DNA from: Ruminococcus sp.
GTDB taxonomy: Bacteria > Bacillota > Clostridia > Oscillospirales > Acutalibacteraceae
Assembly: GCA_017404665.1 (NCBI GenBank)
Contig: JAFRBX010000030.1
Location: 24,692-88,691, forward strand
Length of the DNA: 64,000 nucleotides
Direction: 5' to 3'
Shown: in pieces, positions 24,426-32,287 of the stretch
How the letters are laid out: the number at the start of each line of letters is the position of its first letter
How positions within the stretch are numbered: the first letter of the stretch is position 1
Program-made: the position numbers and the translations under genes
Notes under the pieces: model-generated
The model's database searches: none
Told to the model about the DNA's origin: nothing
What the model saw: only the letters and a program-made list of their open reading frames with translations

Positions 24426-25531
24426 CGAACGCGACAAAATATTTTATCCGGCTCAGTCTGGCGCTCGGCTTTTCTACGCCGAAGGTCAAGACGCTGACGT
24501 CAATCTATCCGAATATCGCCGATTTTTTCAACGGCGGCGAGCATGAGTGGCGCTTATCCGGCGTGCTGAACGCCAAAGATATTGCCGCTCTGGAGGCGAC
24601 GCCGATCGATAAGGCATATGAGGTGATCGCGCGCTGCAATGAGCTCGGTATCAGCATCGTGTCGCTCGACGACCCGAGCTACCCCGCCATGCTCAAGGAA
24701 ATCCACGATCCGCCCGCGGTGCTCTATATGCGGGGGCATATGCCTGATTTTGAGCGCCGTCTCGGCATCGCTGTGGTCGGCACACGCAACGCGACCGCCT
24801 ACGGCAAGATGACCGCCCATTTGCTCGCGGGTTCTCTTGCAAAGGTGGGCGTGATTATCATCAGCGGCGGCGCGATGGGGATCGACAGCCTTAGCCATAC
24901 CGCTGCGCTGGAGGTCGGCGGCGTGACCGTCTGCGTATTGGGCTGCGGTATCAATTATCCCTACCTGATGTCCAACGAGAAGCTGCGCAGAAATATCGCC
25001 GAGCGCGGCGCGGTTATCTCCGAGTACCCGCCCGATTATCCGCCCGGAAGATACACCTTTCCCGAGCGCAACCGCATCATCTCGGGACTCTCTAACGGAG
25101 TTCTGGTGGTGGAAGCCGGTACGAAAAGCGGCTCTCTGATCACGGCGCGTACCGCGCTGGAACAGAACCGCGACGTTTTCGCTGTGATGGGCAACATCAC
25201 CTCGCCCTATTCGCAGGGCACCAACGCGCTGATCAAGGACGGCGCGATTCCCGTCACCGACTATACCGATATCATCTCGTATTATCCGCAGTTCTCTCTG
25301 GAGGGCGAACCTGACGATCCTGTACAGCCGATCCCCGTCCACAAAACCGATATCGACGTATCCGACGAGGCGCTGAAGGTCTATCACGCCGTCACAGCAG
25401 ACCCTGTGCATATCGATACGATCACCGCCGCCTGCGGCATGCCGGTGCGAGCTGTTCTGCAGGCGCTGACCGAACTGGAGCTGGAAGGACTGATTAAGGC
25501 TGATAAGGGCAGGATGTACCGCATAGTTTAG
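24422..25531 (+). CDS. dprA: DNA processing protein DprA (Smf)
   Basis: DprA protects incoming single-stranded DNA and loads RecA during natural transformation. The 369-residue protein has an N-terminal helical region, the Rossmann-like core (AVVGTRNATAYG, SGGAMGIDSLSH, VLGCGINYPY, FPERNRIISGLS, TKSGSLITA) and a C-terminal winged helix (about 300-369). It is complete. Its ATG overlaps the upstream stop. Together with the ComEA-like gene this hints at competence genes, although dprA is also widespread in non-transformable species. Its TAG stop opens family D copy D4. Confidence 0.95.
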   Translation: MTNATKYFIRLSLALGFSTPKVKTLTSIYPNIADFFNGGEHEWRLSGVLNAKDIAALEATPIDKAYEVIARCNELGISIVSLDDPSYPAMLKEIHDPPAVLYMRGHMPDFERRLGIAVVGTRNATAYGKMTAHLLAGSLAKVGVIIISGGAMGIDSLSHTAALEVGGVTVCVLGCGINYPYLMSNEKLRRNIAERGAVISEYPPDYPPGRYTFPERNRIISGLSNGVLVVEAGTKSGSLITARTALEQNRDVFAVMGNITSPYSQGTNALIKDGAIPVTDYTDIISYYPQFSLEGEPDDPVQPIPVHKTDIDVSDEALKVYHAVTADPVHIDTITAACGMPVRAVLQALTELELEGLIKADKGRMYRIV

Positions 25532-25575
25532 CGGCTAGTGGTTAGTGGTCAGTGGCTAGTGGTTTGTGATCAGTA
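25529..25575. repeat. Family D repeat, copy D4
   Basis: TAGCGGCTAGTGGTTAGTGG-type units beginning exactly at the dprA stop codon. Confidence 0.75.
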
Positions 25576-25608
25576 TATTAAAAAGAAAAAAACCACTTAA
25601 CATACATC

Positions 25609-25693
25609 AAAACAGAAAGCAAACATACAAAATGTCATTGCGAAGCCCTTTAGGGCTGTGGCAATCTCAACTGATATAAAAACAGAAAGCAAA
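25609..25693. repeat. 15-bp direct repeats flanking a family A copy
   Basis: AAAACAGAAAGCAAA occurs at 25609-25623 and again at 25679-25693, bracketing repeat A6. This may be a target duplication or a local duplication. Confidence 0.7.
25634..25671. repeat. Family A repeat, copy A6
   Basis: GTCATTGCGAAGCCCTTTAGGGCTGTGGCAATCTCAAC, stem AGCCC/GGGCT. Confidence 0.85.
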
Positions 25694-25714
25694 TTATTTG
25701 GAGGACAGCAAACA

Positions 25715-27784
25715 ATGTCTAATCTGGTTATCGTGGAGTCGCCCGCCAAGGCGAAGACCATCAAGAAATATCTCGGCAAGGACTATGAGGTCGTCGCCTC
25801 GATGGGACATGTCAGGGATCTTCCCTCGGCGCGCCTGAGTGTAGACGTCAACAACGATTTTGCGCCGAAGTATGAGGTCATCAAAGGAAAGGAAAAGCTG
25901 GTGAGCGACCTTCAGGACAGAGCCAAAAATTCCGAAAAAATCTATCTCGCGACGGACCCTGACCGCGAGGGCGAGGCGATCTCATGGCATCTGGCGTATT
26001 TGCTCGGTCTGCCGCTCGACGAGATCGACCGCGTCGAATTCAACGAGATCACCAAGAACGGTATCAAAAACGGTATGGCGTCGCCCCGCACCATCAACAT
26101 TGATCTGGTCAACGCCCAGCAGGCGCGCCGCATCCTCGACCGTCTGGTGGGCTATAAGCTCAGCCCCTTCGTATCCCAGAAGATCCACCGCGGACTCTCG
26201 GCAGGACGCGTCCAGTCCGTCGCTGTTCGGATCATTGTAGACAGAGAGAACGAGATCCGCGCCTTCAAGCCCGAGGAGTATTGGTCGATCGACGCCAAGT
26301 TCATCCCCAAGGGCTCACGCAAGGCTTTTTCCGCCGCTCTGTACGGCGATCAAAAGGGCAAGATCAAGATCACAAACAAAGAACAGGCGGATCAGATTCT
26401 CTCCGATCTTGAAGGCGCCGATTTTGTCATCACCAAGGTGAAGAACGGCACCCGCAAGAAATCCCCCGCGCCGCCCTTCATCACCTCTACCCTCCAGCAG
26501 GAGGCTTCCCGCAAGCTCAACTTCCAGTCACGCCGCACCATGAAGGTCGCGCAGGAGCTGTATGAAGGCGTTGACGTCGCGGGTATCGGCGCAATCGGTC
26601 TGATCACCTATATGCGTACCGATTCGCTCCGCGTTTCCAACGACGCGATCGCCGACGCCCAGAACTATATCCGCGACACCTACGGCGACAAATATCTGCC
26701 CCCCAAGCCCCGTTATTATAAATCCCGCGCAGGCGCGCAGGACGGCCACGAGGCGATTCGTCCCTCGACTCCGTCGATCACTCCCGCACAGGTCAAGGGC
26801 AGCCTGACCAACGACCAGTATAAGCTGTATAAGCTGATCTGGGAGCGCTTCATGGCTTCCCAGATGGCAGACTGCATCCAGAAGACCACGCAGGCGGACA
26901 TCGAGGGCAACGGCTATATCTTCAAGGCGGCGGGCTACCGCGTCGACTTCGACGGCTTTACCACCCTGTATGTGGAGAGTAAGGACGAAGAGGACGACAA
27001 GGACAACCGCATCCTGTCCCTTGAGAAGGGCACGCCCTGCAAGGCAAAGGAGCTGCTCGGCAATCAGCACTTCACCCAGCCGCCCGCGCGCTTTACCGAA
27101 GCGTCGCTGATCAAGGCGCTGGAGGAGTACGGTATCGGCAGACCTTCTACCTATGCCGCGACCATCTCGACCATTACCTCCCGCGAGTATGTGAAGCGCG
27201 AGGGAAAGACGCTGATTCCCACCGAGCTGGGCGAGGCGCTTTCGGGCTTGATGAAGGAGCGCTTCCCGAAGATCGTCAACGTCAAGTTCACCGCTCAGAT
27301 GGAGCAGGAGCTGGACAACGTTGAAAGCGGCGCGATCGAATGGATCGAGCTGCTGCGCGAGTTCTATACGGATTTTGATAAGACTCTCAAGAAAGCGAAA
27401 GCCGAGATGCAGGGCGTCAAGATCCAGCTCGAAGAGGACAAGACGGATATCATCTGCGAAAAATGCGGCAGACAGATGGTCGTCAAGGTCGGACGCTACG
27501 GCAAGTTCATCGCCTGCCCCGGCTATCCCGAGTGCAAAAACGTCAAAAAATTTGTGGAGAACGTAGGCGTGCAATGCCCCAAGTGCGGCGGAGACGTGAT
27601 TGTCAAGCGCTCCGGCAAGGGCAAGGTGTTCTACGGCTGCTCCAATTATCCGAACTGCGACTTCGTGTCGTGGTATGAGCCCGTCAACGAGCGCTGCCCC
27701 AAGTGCGGCGACATTCTCTTCAAGCGCAAGGGCAAGAAGGGCGGCGTGTTCTGCCAGCACGAGGGCTGCGGATATAAGAAGTGA
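25715..27784 (+). CDS. topA: DNA topoisomerase I
   Basis: TopA relaxes negative supercoils. It has 689 residues from the ATG at 25715, with GGAGG 10 nt before. The TOPRIM domain starts at once (LVIVESPAKAKTIKKYLG; ATDPDREGEAISWH). The active-site tyrosine lies in LITYMRTDSLRVS. Three C-terminal zinc ribbons follow: CEKCGRQ...CPGYPEC, CPKCGGD...CSNYPNC and CPKCGD...CQHEGC. The track could open further upstream at 25658, but those codons come from repeat A6. The TGA stop falls inside a family D repeat. Confidence 0.97.
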   Translation: MSNLVIVESPAKAKTIKKYLGKDYEVVASMGHVRDLPSARLSVDVNNDFAPKYEVIKGKEKLVSDLQDRAKNSEKIYLATDPDREGEAISWHLAYLLGLPLDEIDRVEFNEITKNGIKNGMASPRTINIDLVNAQQARRILDRLVGYKLSPFVSQKIHRGLSAGRVQSVAVRIIVDRENEIRAFKPEEYWSIDAKFIPKGSRKAFSAALYGDQKGKIKITNKEQADQILSDLEGADFVITKVKNGTRKKSPAPPFITSTLQQEASRKLNFQSRRTMKVAQELYEGVDVAGIGAIGLITYMRTDSLRVSNDAIADAQNYIRDTYGDKYLPPKPRYYKSRAGAQDGHEAIRPSTPSITPAQVKGSLTNDQYKLYKLIWERFMASQMADCIQKTTQADIEGNGYIFKAAGYRVDFDGFTTLYVESKDEEDDKDNRILSLEKGTPCKAKELLGNQHFTQPPARFTEASLIKALEEYGIGRPSTYAATISTITSREYVKREGKTLIPTELGEALSGLMKERFPKIVNVKFTAQMEQELDNVESGAIEWIELLREFYTDFDKTLKKAKAEMQGVKIQLEEDKTDIICEKCGRQMVVKVGRYGKFIACPGYPECKNVKKFVENVGVQCPKCGGDVIVKRSGKGKVFYGCSNYPNCDFVSWYEPVNERCPKCGDILFKRKGKKGGVFCQHEGCGYKK

Positions 27785-27842
27785 CCAGTGGCAAGTGATC
27801 AGTGACCAGTTAGTGGATAGTGATGAGTGGTTAGTGGTTAGT
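27781..27842. repeat. Family D repeat, copy D5
   Basis: GTGACCAGTGGCAAGTGATCAGTGACC-like units that include the topA stop codon. This is the longest copy in the window and fills the gap to trmFO. Confidence 0.75.
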
Positions 27843-27871
27843 ATTGTATAAGAAGGCTGTTGACTTGATTT

Positions 27872-29191
27872 ATGAAAACAGTAACCATCATTGGCGCGGG
27901 CTTAGCCGGTTGTGAGGCGGCGTATCAGCTCTCGAAACGGGGCGTACACGTCGACCTCTACGATTCAAAGCCGCACAAATTGAGCCCTGCCCATCATTCC
28001 GATAAACTATGTGAGATCGTCTGCTCCAACTCCTTCAAGGCGAACCGCGTCAACTCCGCCGCGGGTCTTTTGAAGGAAGAGATGCGCACCCTCGGCTCCT
28101 TGTTATTACAGTGCGCCGACCGCTGTGCCGTGCCTGCCGGCGGAGCGCTCGCGGTAGATCGCGAGCTGTTCTCCGCGATGGTGACGGACGCGATCCTGAG
28201 CGATCCCAACATCACCTATATTCCCGAGGAGCTGACCTCCATCCCCGACAGCGGCGTGGTGATTGTCGCCACAGGTCCCCTGACCCACGACGCGCTCGCG
28301 AAGGATATTGCCGCGCGTTACGGCGAGAGCCTGCGCTTTTTCGACGCGGCGGCGCCGATCGTCGCGGCGGACTCCATCGATATGGAATACGCCTTTTTTG
28401 AGTCGCGCTACGGCAAGGGCGGGGGAGAGGACTACCTTAACTGCCCGATGAACAAGGCGGAGTACGAGGCGTTTTATGAAGCGCTGGTATCTGCCAAACG
28501 CGCGCCCGTGCATGAATTCGACGTCATGAATCCCAAGGTATACGAGGGCTGCATGCCGATCGAGGTGATGGCGCAGCGCGGCGTGGACACCGTGCGCTTC
28601 GGGCCGATGAAGCCCGTCGGACTGCGCGACCCGCGCACCGGTCACCGTCCGTGGGCGGTGCTGCAGCTGCGCAAGGAGAATGCCGCGGGCACGATGTACA
28701 ACCTCGTCGGCTTCCAGACGAATCTGAAGTTCGGCGAGCAGAAGCGGGTGTTCTCCATGATCCCCGCCCTGCATCAAGCGGAATTCCTGCGCTACGGCGT
28801 GATGCACCGCAACACCTTCATCAATTCTCCGAAGATCCTGAATTCGGATTATTCGGATAAAGAAAATAAAAGCTGCTTCTTTGCCGGTCAGCTGACGGGC
28901 GTAGAAGGCTATATGGAAAGCGCTTCATCGGGACTGCTCTGCGGCATCAACGCAGCACGTGTGCTGAACGGTCAGGAAACAATCACCCTGCCTGAGACCA
29001 CCATGATGGGAGCGATGGCGCGCTATATCAGTGACCCGTTCGTGACTGACTTCCAGCCGATGGGCGCGAACTTCGGCATCTTGCCCGAGCTTGAACACCG
29101 TCCCCGCGACAAGGCTGAGCGCGGACAGGCGTATGCCGATCGGGCGCTTTCGGATTTGAAGCGATTCATAGAGGAAAACAATATCAGATAA
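27872..29191 (+). CDS. trmFO: Folate-dependent tRNA uracil-54 C5-methyltransferase
   Basis: TrmFO makes ribothymidine 54 in tRNA using methylenetetrahydrofolate and FADH2. The 439-residue protein opens with the FAD-binding IIGAGLAGCEAAYQL and shows CSNSFKANRVNSAAGLLKEEMR, DAAAPIVAADSID, FAGQLTGVEGYMESA and a GidA-like C-terminal region. It directly follows topA, the classic Firmicutes order. The ribosome site is weak (AAGAAGG, about 20 nt away), and the gap is filled by a repeat. Confidence 0.96.
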   Translation: MKTVTIIGAGLAGCEAAYQLSKRGVHVDLYDSKPHKLSPAHHSDKLCEIVCSNSFKANRVNSAAGLLKEEMRTLGSLLLQCADRCAVPAGGALAVDRELFSAMVTDAILSDPNITYIPEELTSIPDSGVVIVATGPLTHDALAKDIAARYGESLRFFDAAAPIVAADSIDMEYAFFESRYGKGGGEDYLNCPMNKAEYEAFYEALVSAKRAPVHEFDVMNPKVYEGCMPIEVMAQRGVDTVRFGPMKPVGLRDPRTGHRPWAVLQLRKENAAGTMYNLVGFQTNLKFGEQKRVFSMIPALHQAEFLRYGVMHRNTFINSPKILNSDYSDKENKSCFFAGQLTGVEGYMESASSGLLCGINAARVLNGQETITLPETTMMGAMARYISDPFVTDFQPMGANFGILPELEHRPRDKAERGQAYADRALSDLKRFIEENNIR

Positions 29192-29203
29192 GGATATGGT
29201 AAT

Positions 29204-30223
29204 ATGAAAATCATCGTAGACGCGTTCGGCGGCGACAACGCCCCGCTCGAAATCATCAAAGGCGCCGTTGACGCCAAAAAGGAATACGGCGTGGATATCC
29301 TCCTCGTCGGGGATGAGCAGATCATCCGCAAGGTCGCGGCTGAGAATGAGATCAGCCTTGACGGCATCGCGCTCTATCACGCGCCCGGCGTCTTCACCAA
29401 CAACGACCAGCCGTCCACCATCCGCAGCAAGGCGAAGGCGGATACCTCCCTCGCGACGGGCTTTCGACTCTTAAAGGAGGGTGAGGGCGACGCGTTCCTG
29501 TCCGCCGGCAACTCCGGCGCGATCGGCGCGGGCTCGATGTTCATCGTCAAGCGCATCAAGGGCATCAAGCGCGTCGCGTTCGCTCCCGTGATCCCCACGG
29601 CGAGCGGCAGAGCGATGGTCATCGACAGCGGCATCAATACCGACGTCCGTCCCGCCGTGCTCCAGCAGTTCGCGATCATGGGCTCCGTGTATATGAACAA
29701 GGTGCTGGGCGTCAGCAACCCCCGCGTCGGACTTGCTAACGTCGGCACGGAGGAGCATAAGGGCGACGAGCTGCGGCAGGAGACCTACAAGCTCCTGCAG
29801 AAAACGCCGGTCATCAATTTCATCGGCAACGTCGAGGGACGCGATATCCCGCTCGACGGCGCCGACGTCGTCGTCTGCGACGGCTTCACCGGCAACATGA
29901 TCATCAAGACCTATGAGGGCGTCGCGCTGGCGCTGCTCGGCAAGATCAAGGGCATTTTCAAGAAAAACCTGAAGAATAAGCTCGCCGCGGCGATGGTGCT
30001 CGGCGACATGAAAGCGTTCAAAAAGGAAATGGATATGGACGAGCTCGGCGGCGCGCCGGTGCTGGGCTGTTCCAAGCCCGTGTTCAAGGCGCACGGCAGC
30101 GCCAACGCCAAGACCATCAAGAACGCCATCCGCGTATGCATGGGTTATGTCGGCAACAACGTCATCGGTACGGTCACCGACGCGCTCGCCGATATCGCCG
30201 TTGATGAGGAAGAGGGAGAATGA
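29204..30223 (+). CDS. plsX: Phosphate acyltransferase PlsX
   Basis: PlsX converts acyl-ACP to acyl-phosphate, the donor for the first phospholipid acylation by PlsY. The 339-residue protein has the family opening IIVDAFGGDNAPLEIIKG, then FLSAGNSGAIGAGS, LANVGTEEHKGDEL, and CDGFTGNMIIKTYEG. It begins 12 nt after trmFO (ribosome site AAGGATAT) and overlaps rnc. In many Firmicutes fabD, fabG and acpP separate plsX from rnc; here they are absent. Confidence 0.96.
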   Translation: MKIIVDAFGGDNAPLEIIKGAVDAKKEYGVDILLVGDEQIIRKVAAENEISLDGIALYHAPGVFTNNDQPSTIRSKAKADTSLATGFRLLKEGEGDAFLSAGNSGAIGAGSMFIVKRIKGIKRVAFAPVIPTASGRAMVIDSGINTDVRPAVLQQFAIMGSVYMNKVLGVSNPRVGLANVGTEEHKGDELRQETYKLLQKTPVINFIGNVEGRDIPLDGADVVVCDGFTGNMIIKTYEGVALALLGKIKGIFKKNLKNKLAAAMVLGDMKAFKKEMDMDELGGAPVLGCSKPVFKAHGSANAKTIKNAIRVCMGYVGNNVIGTVTDALADIAVDEEEGE

Positions 30224-30897
30224 TGAACGACCTGCAGGAAGCCATCGGCTATACATTTCAGGATCCCGCTCTCCTGACCGAAGCGCTGACCCATTCCTCC
30301 TACGCGCATGAGCAGCATAAAAACATGAAGTATAACGAGCGGCTGGAGTTCCTCGGCGACGCGGTGCTGTCGATCGTCGTGTCCGACTACATCTACAAGC
30401 ATTGTCCCAACCTCCCCGAGGGCGAGCTGACCAAGCTGCGCGCGTCATTGGTCTGTGAAAAAAGCCTGTTCGACTTTGCCAGACAGATCGATCTGGGCTC
30501 CTATCTGCGCCTTAGTAACGGCGAACGCCGCAACGGCGGCGCACGCCGTCCGTCTATCGTGTCCGATGCGTTCGAGGCGCTGATTGCCGCGATCTATCTC
30601 GACGGCGGCATCGAGCCCGCGAGAAAGCATATCCTGCGCTTTGTGATCCCCGAGATCGAACAGCACAAGAATAATTCTTTTAAAGATTATAAAACCGCCT
30701 TGCAGGAGATCATCCAGAAGAACCCCGGCGAAAAGCTGGAGTATCGTCTGGTGGGCTCCACGGGTCCCGACCACGATAAGCACTTCAAAGTCGAGGTCTG
30801 CCTGAATTCCAACGTGATCGGCAGGGGCGGCGGTCGCTCCAAAAAGGAAGCGGAGCAGCAGGCGGCAAGGGAAGCACTGGAGCTGATGGGCTATTAA
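30223..30897 (+). CDS. rnc: Ribonuclease III
   Basis: RNase III cuts double-stranded RNA, including rRNA precursors. It has about 224 residues. The catalytic domain carries the signature NERLEFLGDAVLS and the second acidic patch DAFEALIAAIYLDGG. The C-terminal double-strand RNA-binding domain (about 155-224) ends GGGRSKKEAEQQAAREAL. Of two adjacent ATGs (30220, 30223) I prefer the second, 4 nt after GAGGGAG. It overlaps the plsX stop. Its neighbours smc and ftsY follow the Bacillus rnc-smc-ftsY order. Confidence 0.96.
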   Translation: MNDLQEAIGYTFQDPALLTEALTHSSYAHEQHKNMKYNERLEFLGDAVLSIVVSDYIYKHCPNLPEGELTKLRASLVCEKSLFDFARQIDLGSYLRLSNGERRNGGARRPSIVSDAFEALIAAIYLDGGIEPARKHILRFVIPEIEQHKNNSFKDYKTALQEIIQKNPGEKLEYRLVGSTGPDHDKHFKVEVCLNSNVIGRGGGRSKKEAEQQAAREALELMGY

Positions 30898-30943
30898 TAT
30901 CAATACCGCTTTAGTGACTCACAGCTTACCGGAGGATCGTTCC

Positions 30944-31939
30944 GTGAAAGCGCCCAAACACGCTAACGTCGCTCTTTTCATCCCCTTCAACGGCTGTCCG
31001 CACCGATGCTCCTTCTGCGACCAGAGGAGCATCACCGGTAAGGCGTACCAGCCGACGCCGGACGACGTCAGAAGCGCGATCGAAACCGCTCTTGATTCTT
31101 TAAAAGAAAATTCAGTACACAGCGAGATCGCCTTTTTCGGCGGAAGCTTCACCGCGATCGACAGGAAGTATATGCGCTCTCTGCTCGGCGCGGCCGCCCT
31201 CTATATCGACCGCTTCAAGGGGATCCGCATCTCCACCCGTCCCGATTGTATCGATGAAGAGATCCTATCGCTGTTAAAGACATACCATGTCACCGCGATC
31301 GAGCTCGGCGCTCAGAGCATGGACGATACGGTACTGCTGAAAAACGACCGCGGTCATAGCGCCGCCGACGTGCGCCGCGCGTCCGCGCTGATCAAGCGGC
31401 ACTGCTTTGAGCTGGGCTTGCAAATGATGACCGGTTTGTATGGGAGCACGCCCGAATCGGACGCCGCGACCGCGAAAGCGTTCATCGAACTGCATCCCGA
31501 TACCGTGCGCATTTATCCGACGATCGTGATGAAGGGCACGCGTCTGGGCGAATTGTACGAAGAGGGAACCTATCAGCCGCAGAGCCTTAATTCTGCTGTA
31601 GAATTATGCGCGAAGCTGATCGAGCTTTTTACGGCAAACGGCGTGCGCGTCATCCGCGTCGGTCTGCACGACAGCGAGAGTCTGAAGGAAAACCGCCTTG
31701 CGGGTCCCTATCATCCCGCTTTCCGCGAGCTGTGCGAGAGCCGCATCATGCTTGAAAAGGCAGTTACCCTCTTGCGTAATAAAGAAAAAGGAAAATACAC
31801 GCTGCGCGTGCATCCGAAATGCCGCTCCAAGATGACCGGCAATCAAAAAGCGAACCTCGTCGCCCTGCGTGAGAGGGGCTATGAGATCGCGATGATCGAA
31901 GATGAAAGAATATCCGATTTGGATGTTGAAATAGTGTAA
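30944..31939 (+). CDS. Radical SAM protein (Elp3/YhcC-like)
   Basis: A radical S-adenosylmethionine enzyme of about 331 residues. The 4Fe-4S cysteines are in NGCPHRCSFCDQ (CxxxCxxC). FFGGSFTAID, the TRPDCID strand and ELGAQSMDD are typical of the Elp3-like radical SAM subfamily, but there is no acetyltransferase domain. A gene of this type between rnc and smc is common in Clostridia; its substrate is unknown. I start at GTG 30944, 7 nt after GGAGGA; the GTG at 30914 has no ribosome site. Its TAA runs into repeat C3. Confidence 0.88.
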   Translation: MKAPKHANVALFIPFNGCPHRCSFCDQRSITGKAYQPTPDDVRSAIETALDSLKENSVHSEIAFFGGSFTAIDRKYMRSLLGAAALYIDRFKGIRISTRPDCIDEEILSLLKTYHVTAIELGAQSMDDTVLLKNDRGHSAADVRRASALIKRHCFELGLQMMTGLYGSTPESDAATAKAFIELHPDTVRIYPTIVMKGTRLGELYEEGTYQPQSLNSAVELCAKLIELFTANGVRVIRVGLHDSESLKENRLAGPYHPAFRELCESRIMLEKAVTLLRNKEKGKYTLRVHPKCRSKMTGNQKANLVALRERGYEIAMIEDERISDLDVEIV

Positions 31940-32225
31940 AGCCTTCCCCTTGAAGGGAAGATTCAGATGATAGAAAAACCAATATAGCCCCTTCTGACGA
32001 GGGGGCAGCCGAATAAAACATATGATAGAATGAGATGTCCAAATCGGCAGGGGAGAGATAACGAAACGTTATCATAGTGTTGAAAAGGTTGACTCAATAC
32101 CGTTCGAAGTGACAATTTCGCGATGGCTTGAGTCTAAAGCCGGATTGTGAAAGTAACGCTTCATTATCTCTCCCTCCGTCACCGACCTTGAGGGTCGGCG
32201 CCACCTCCCTCGTCAGAGGGAGGCT
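31938..32225. repeat. Family C palindromic element, copy C3
   Basis: Begins AAAGCCTTCCCC within the stop codon of the radical SAM gene. It has a CCCCTTCTGACGAGGGG hairpin and a 120-bp core (32053-32172) with the same 11-26-10-26-10-26-11 spacing as C1 and C4. It ends with the CTCCCTC-GTCA-GAGGGAG hairpin. No coding potential is seen. Confidence 0.85.
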
Positions 32226-32287
32226 TGGAAGCGCGCTGCTCCTTGATCAATATTGTTTTCATATCATAAAACCCTGCAGAGGTATCT

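Noticed and set aside
25658-25714. Upstream start for topA
   Set aside because: The extra codons are translated repeat A6; a GGAGG precedes the ATG at 25715, where the conserved N-terminus begins.
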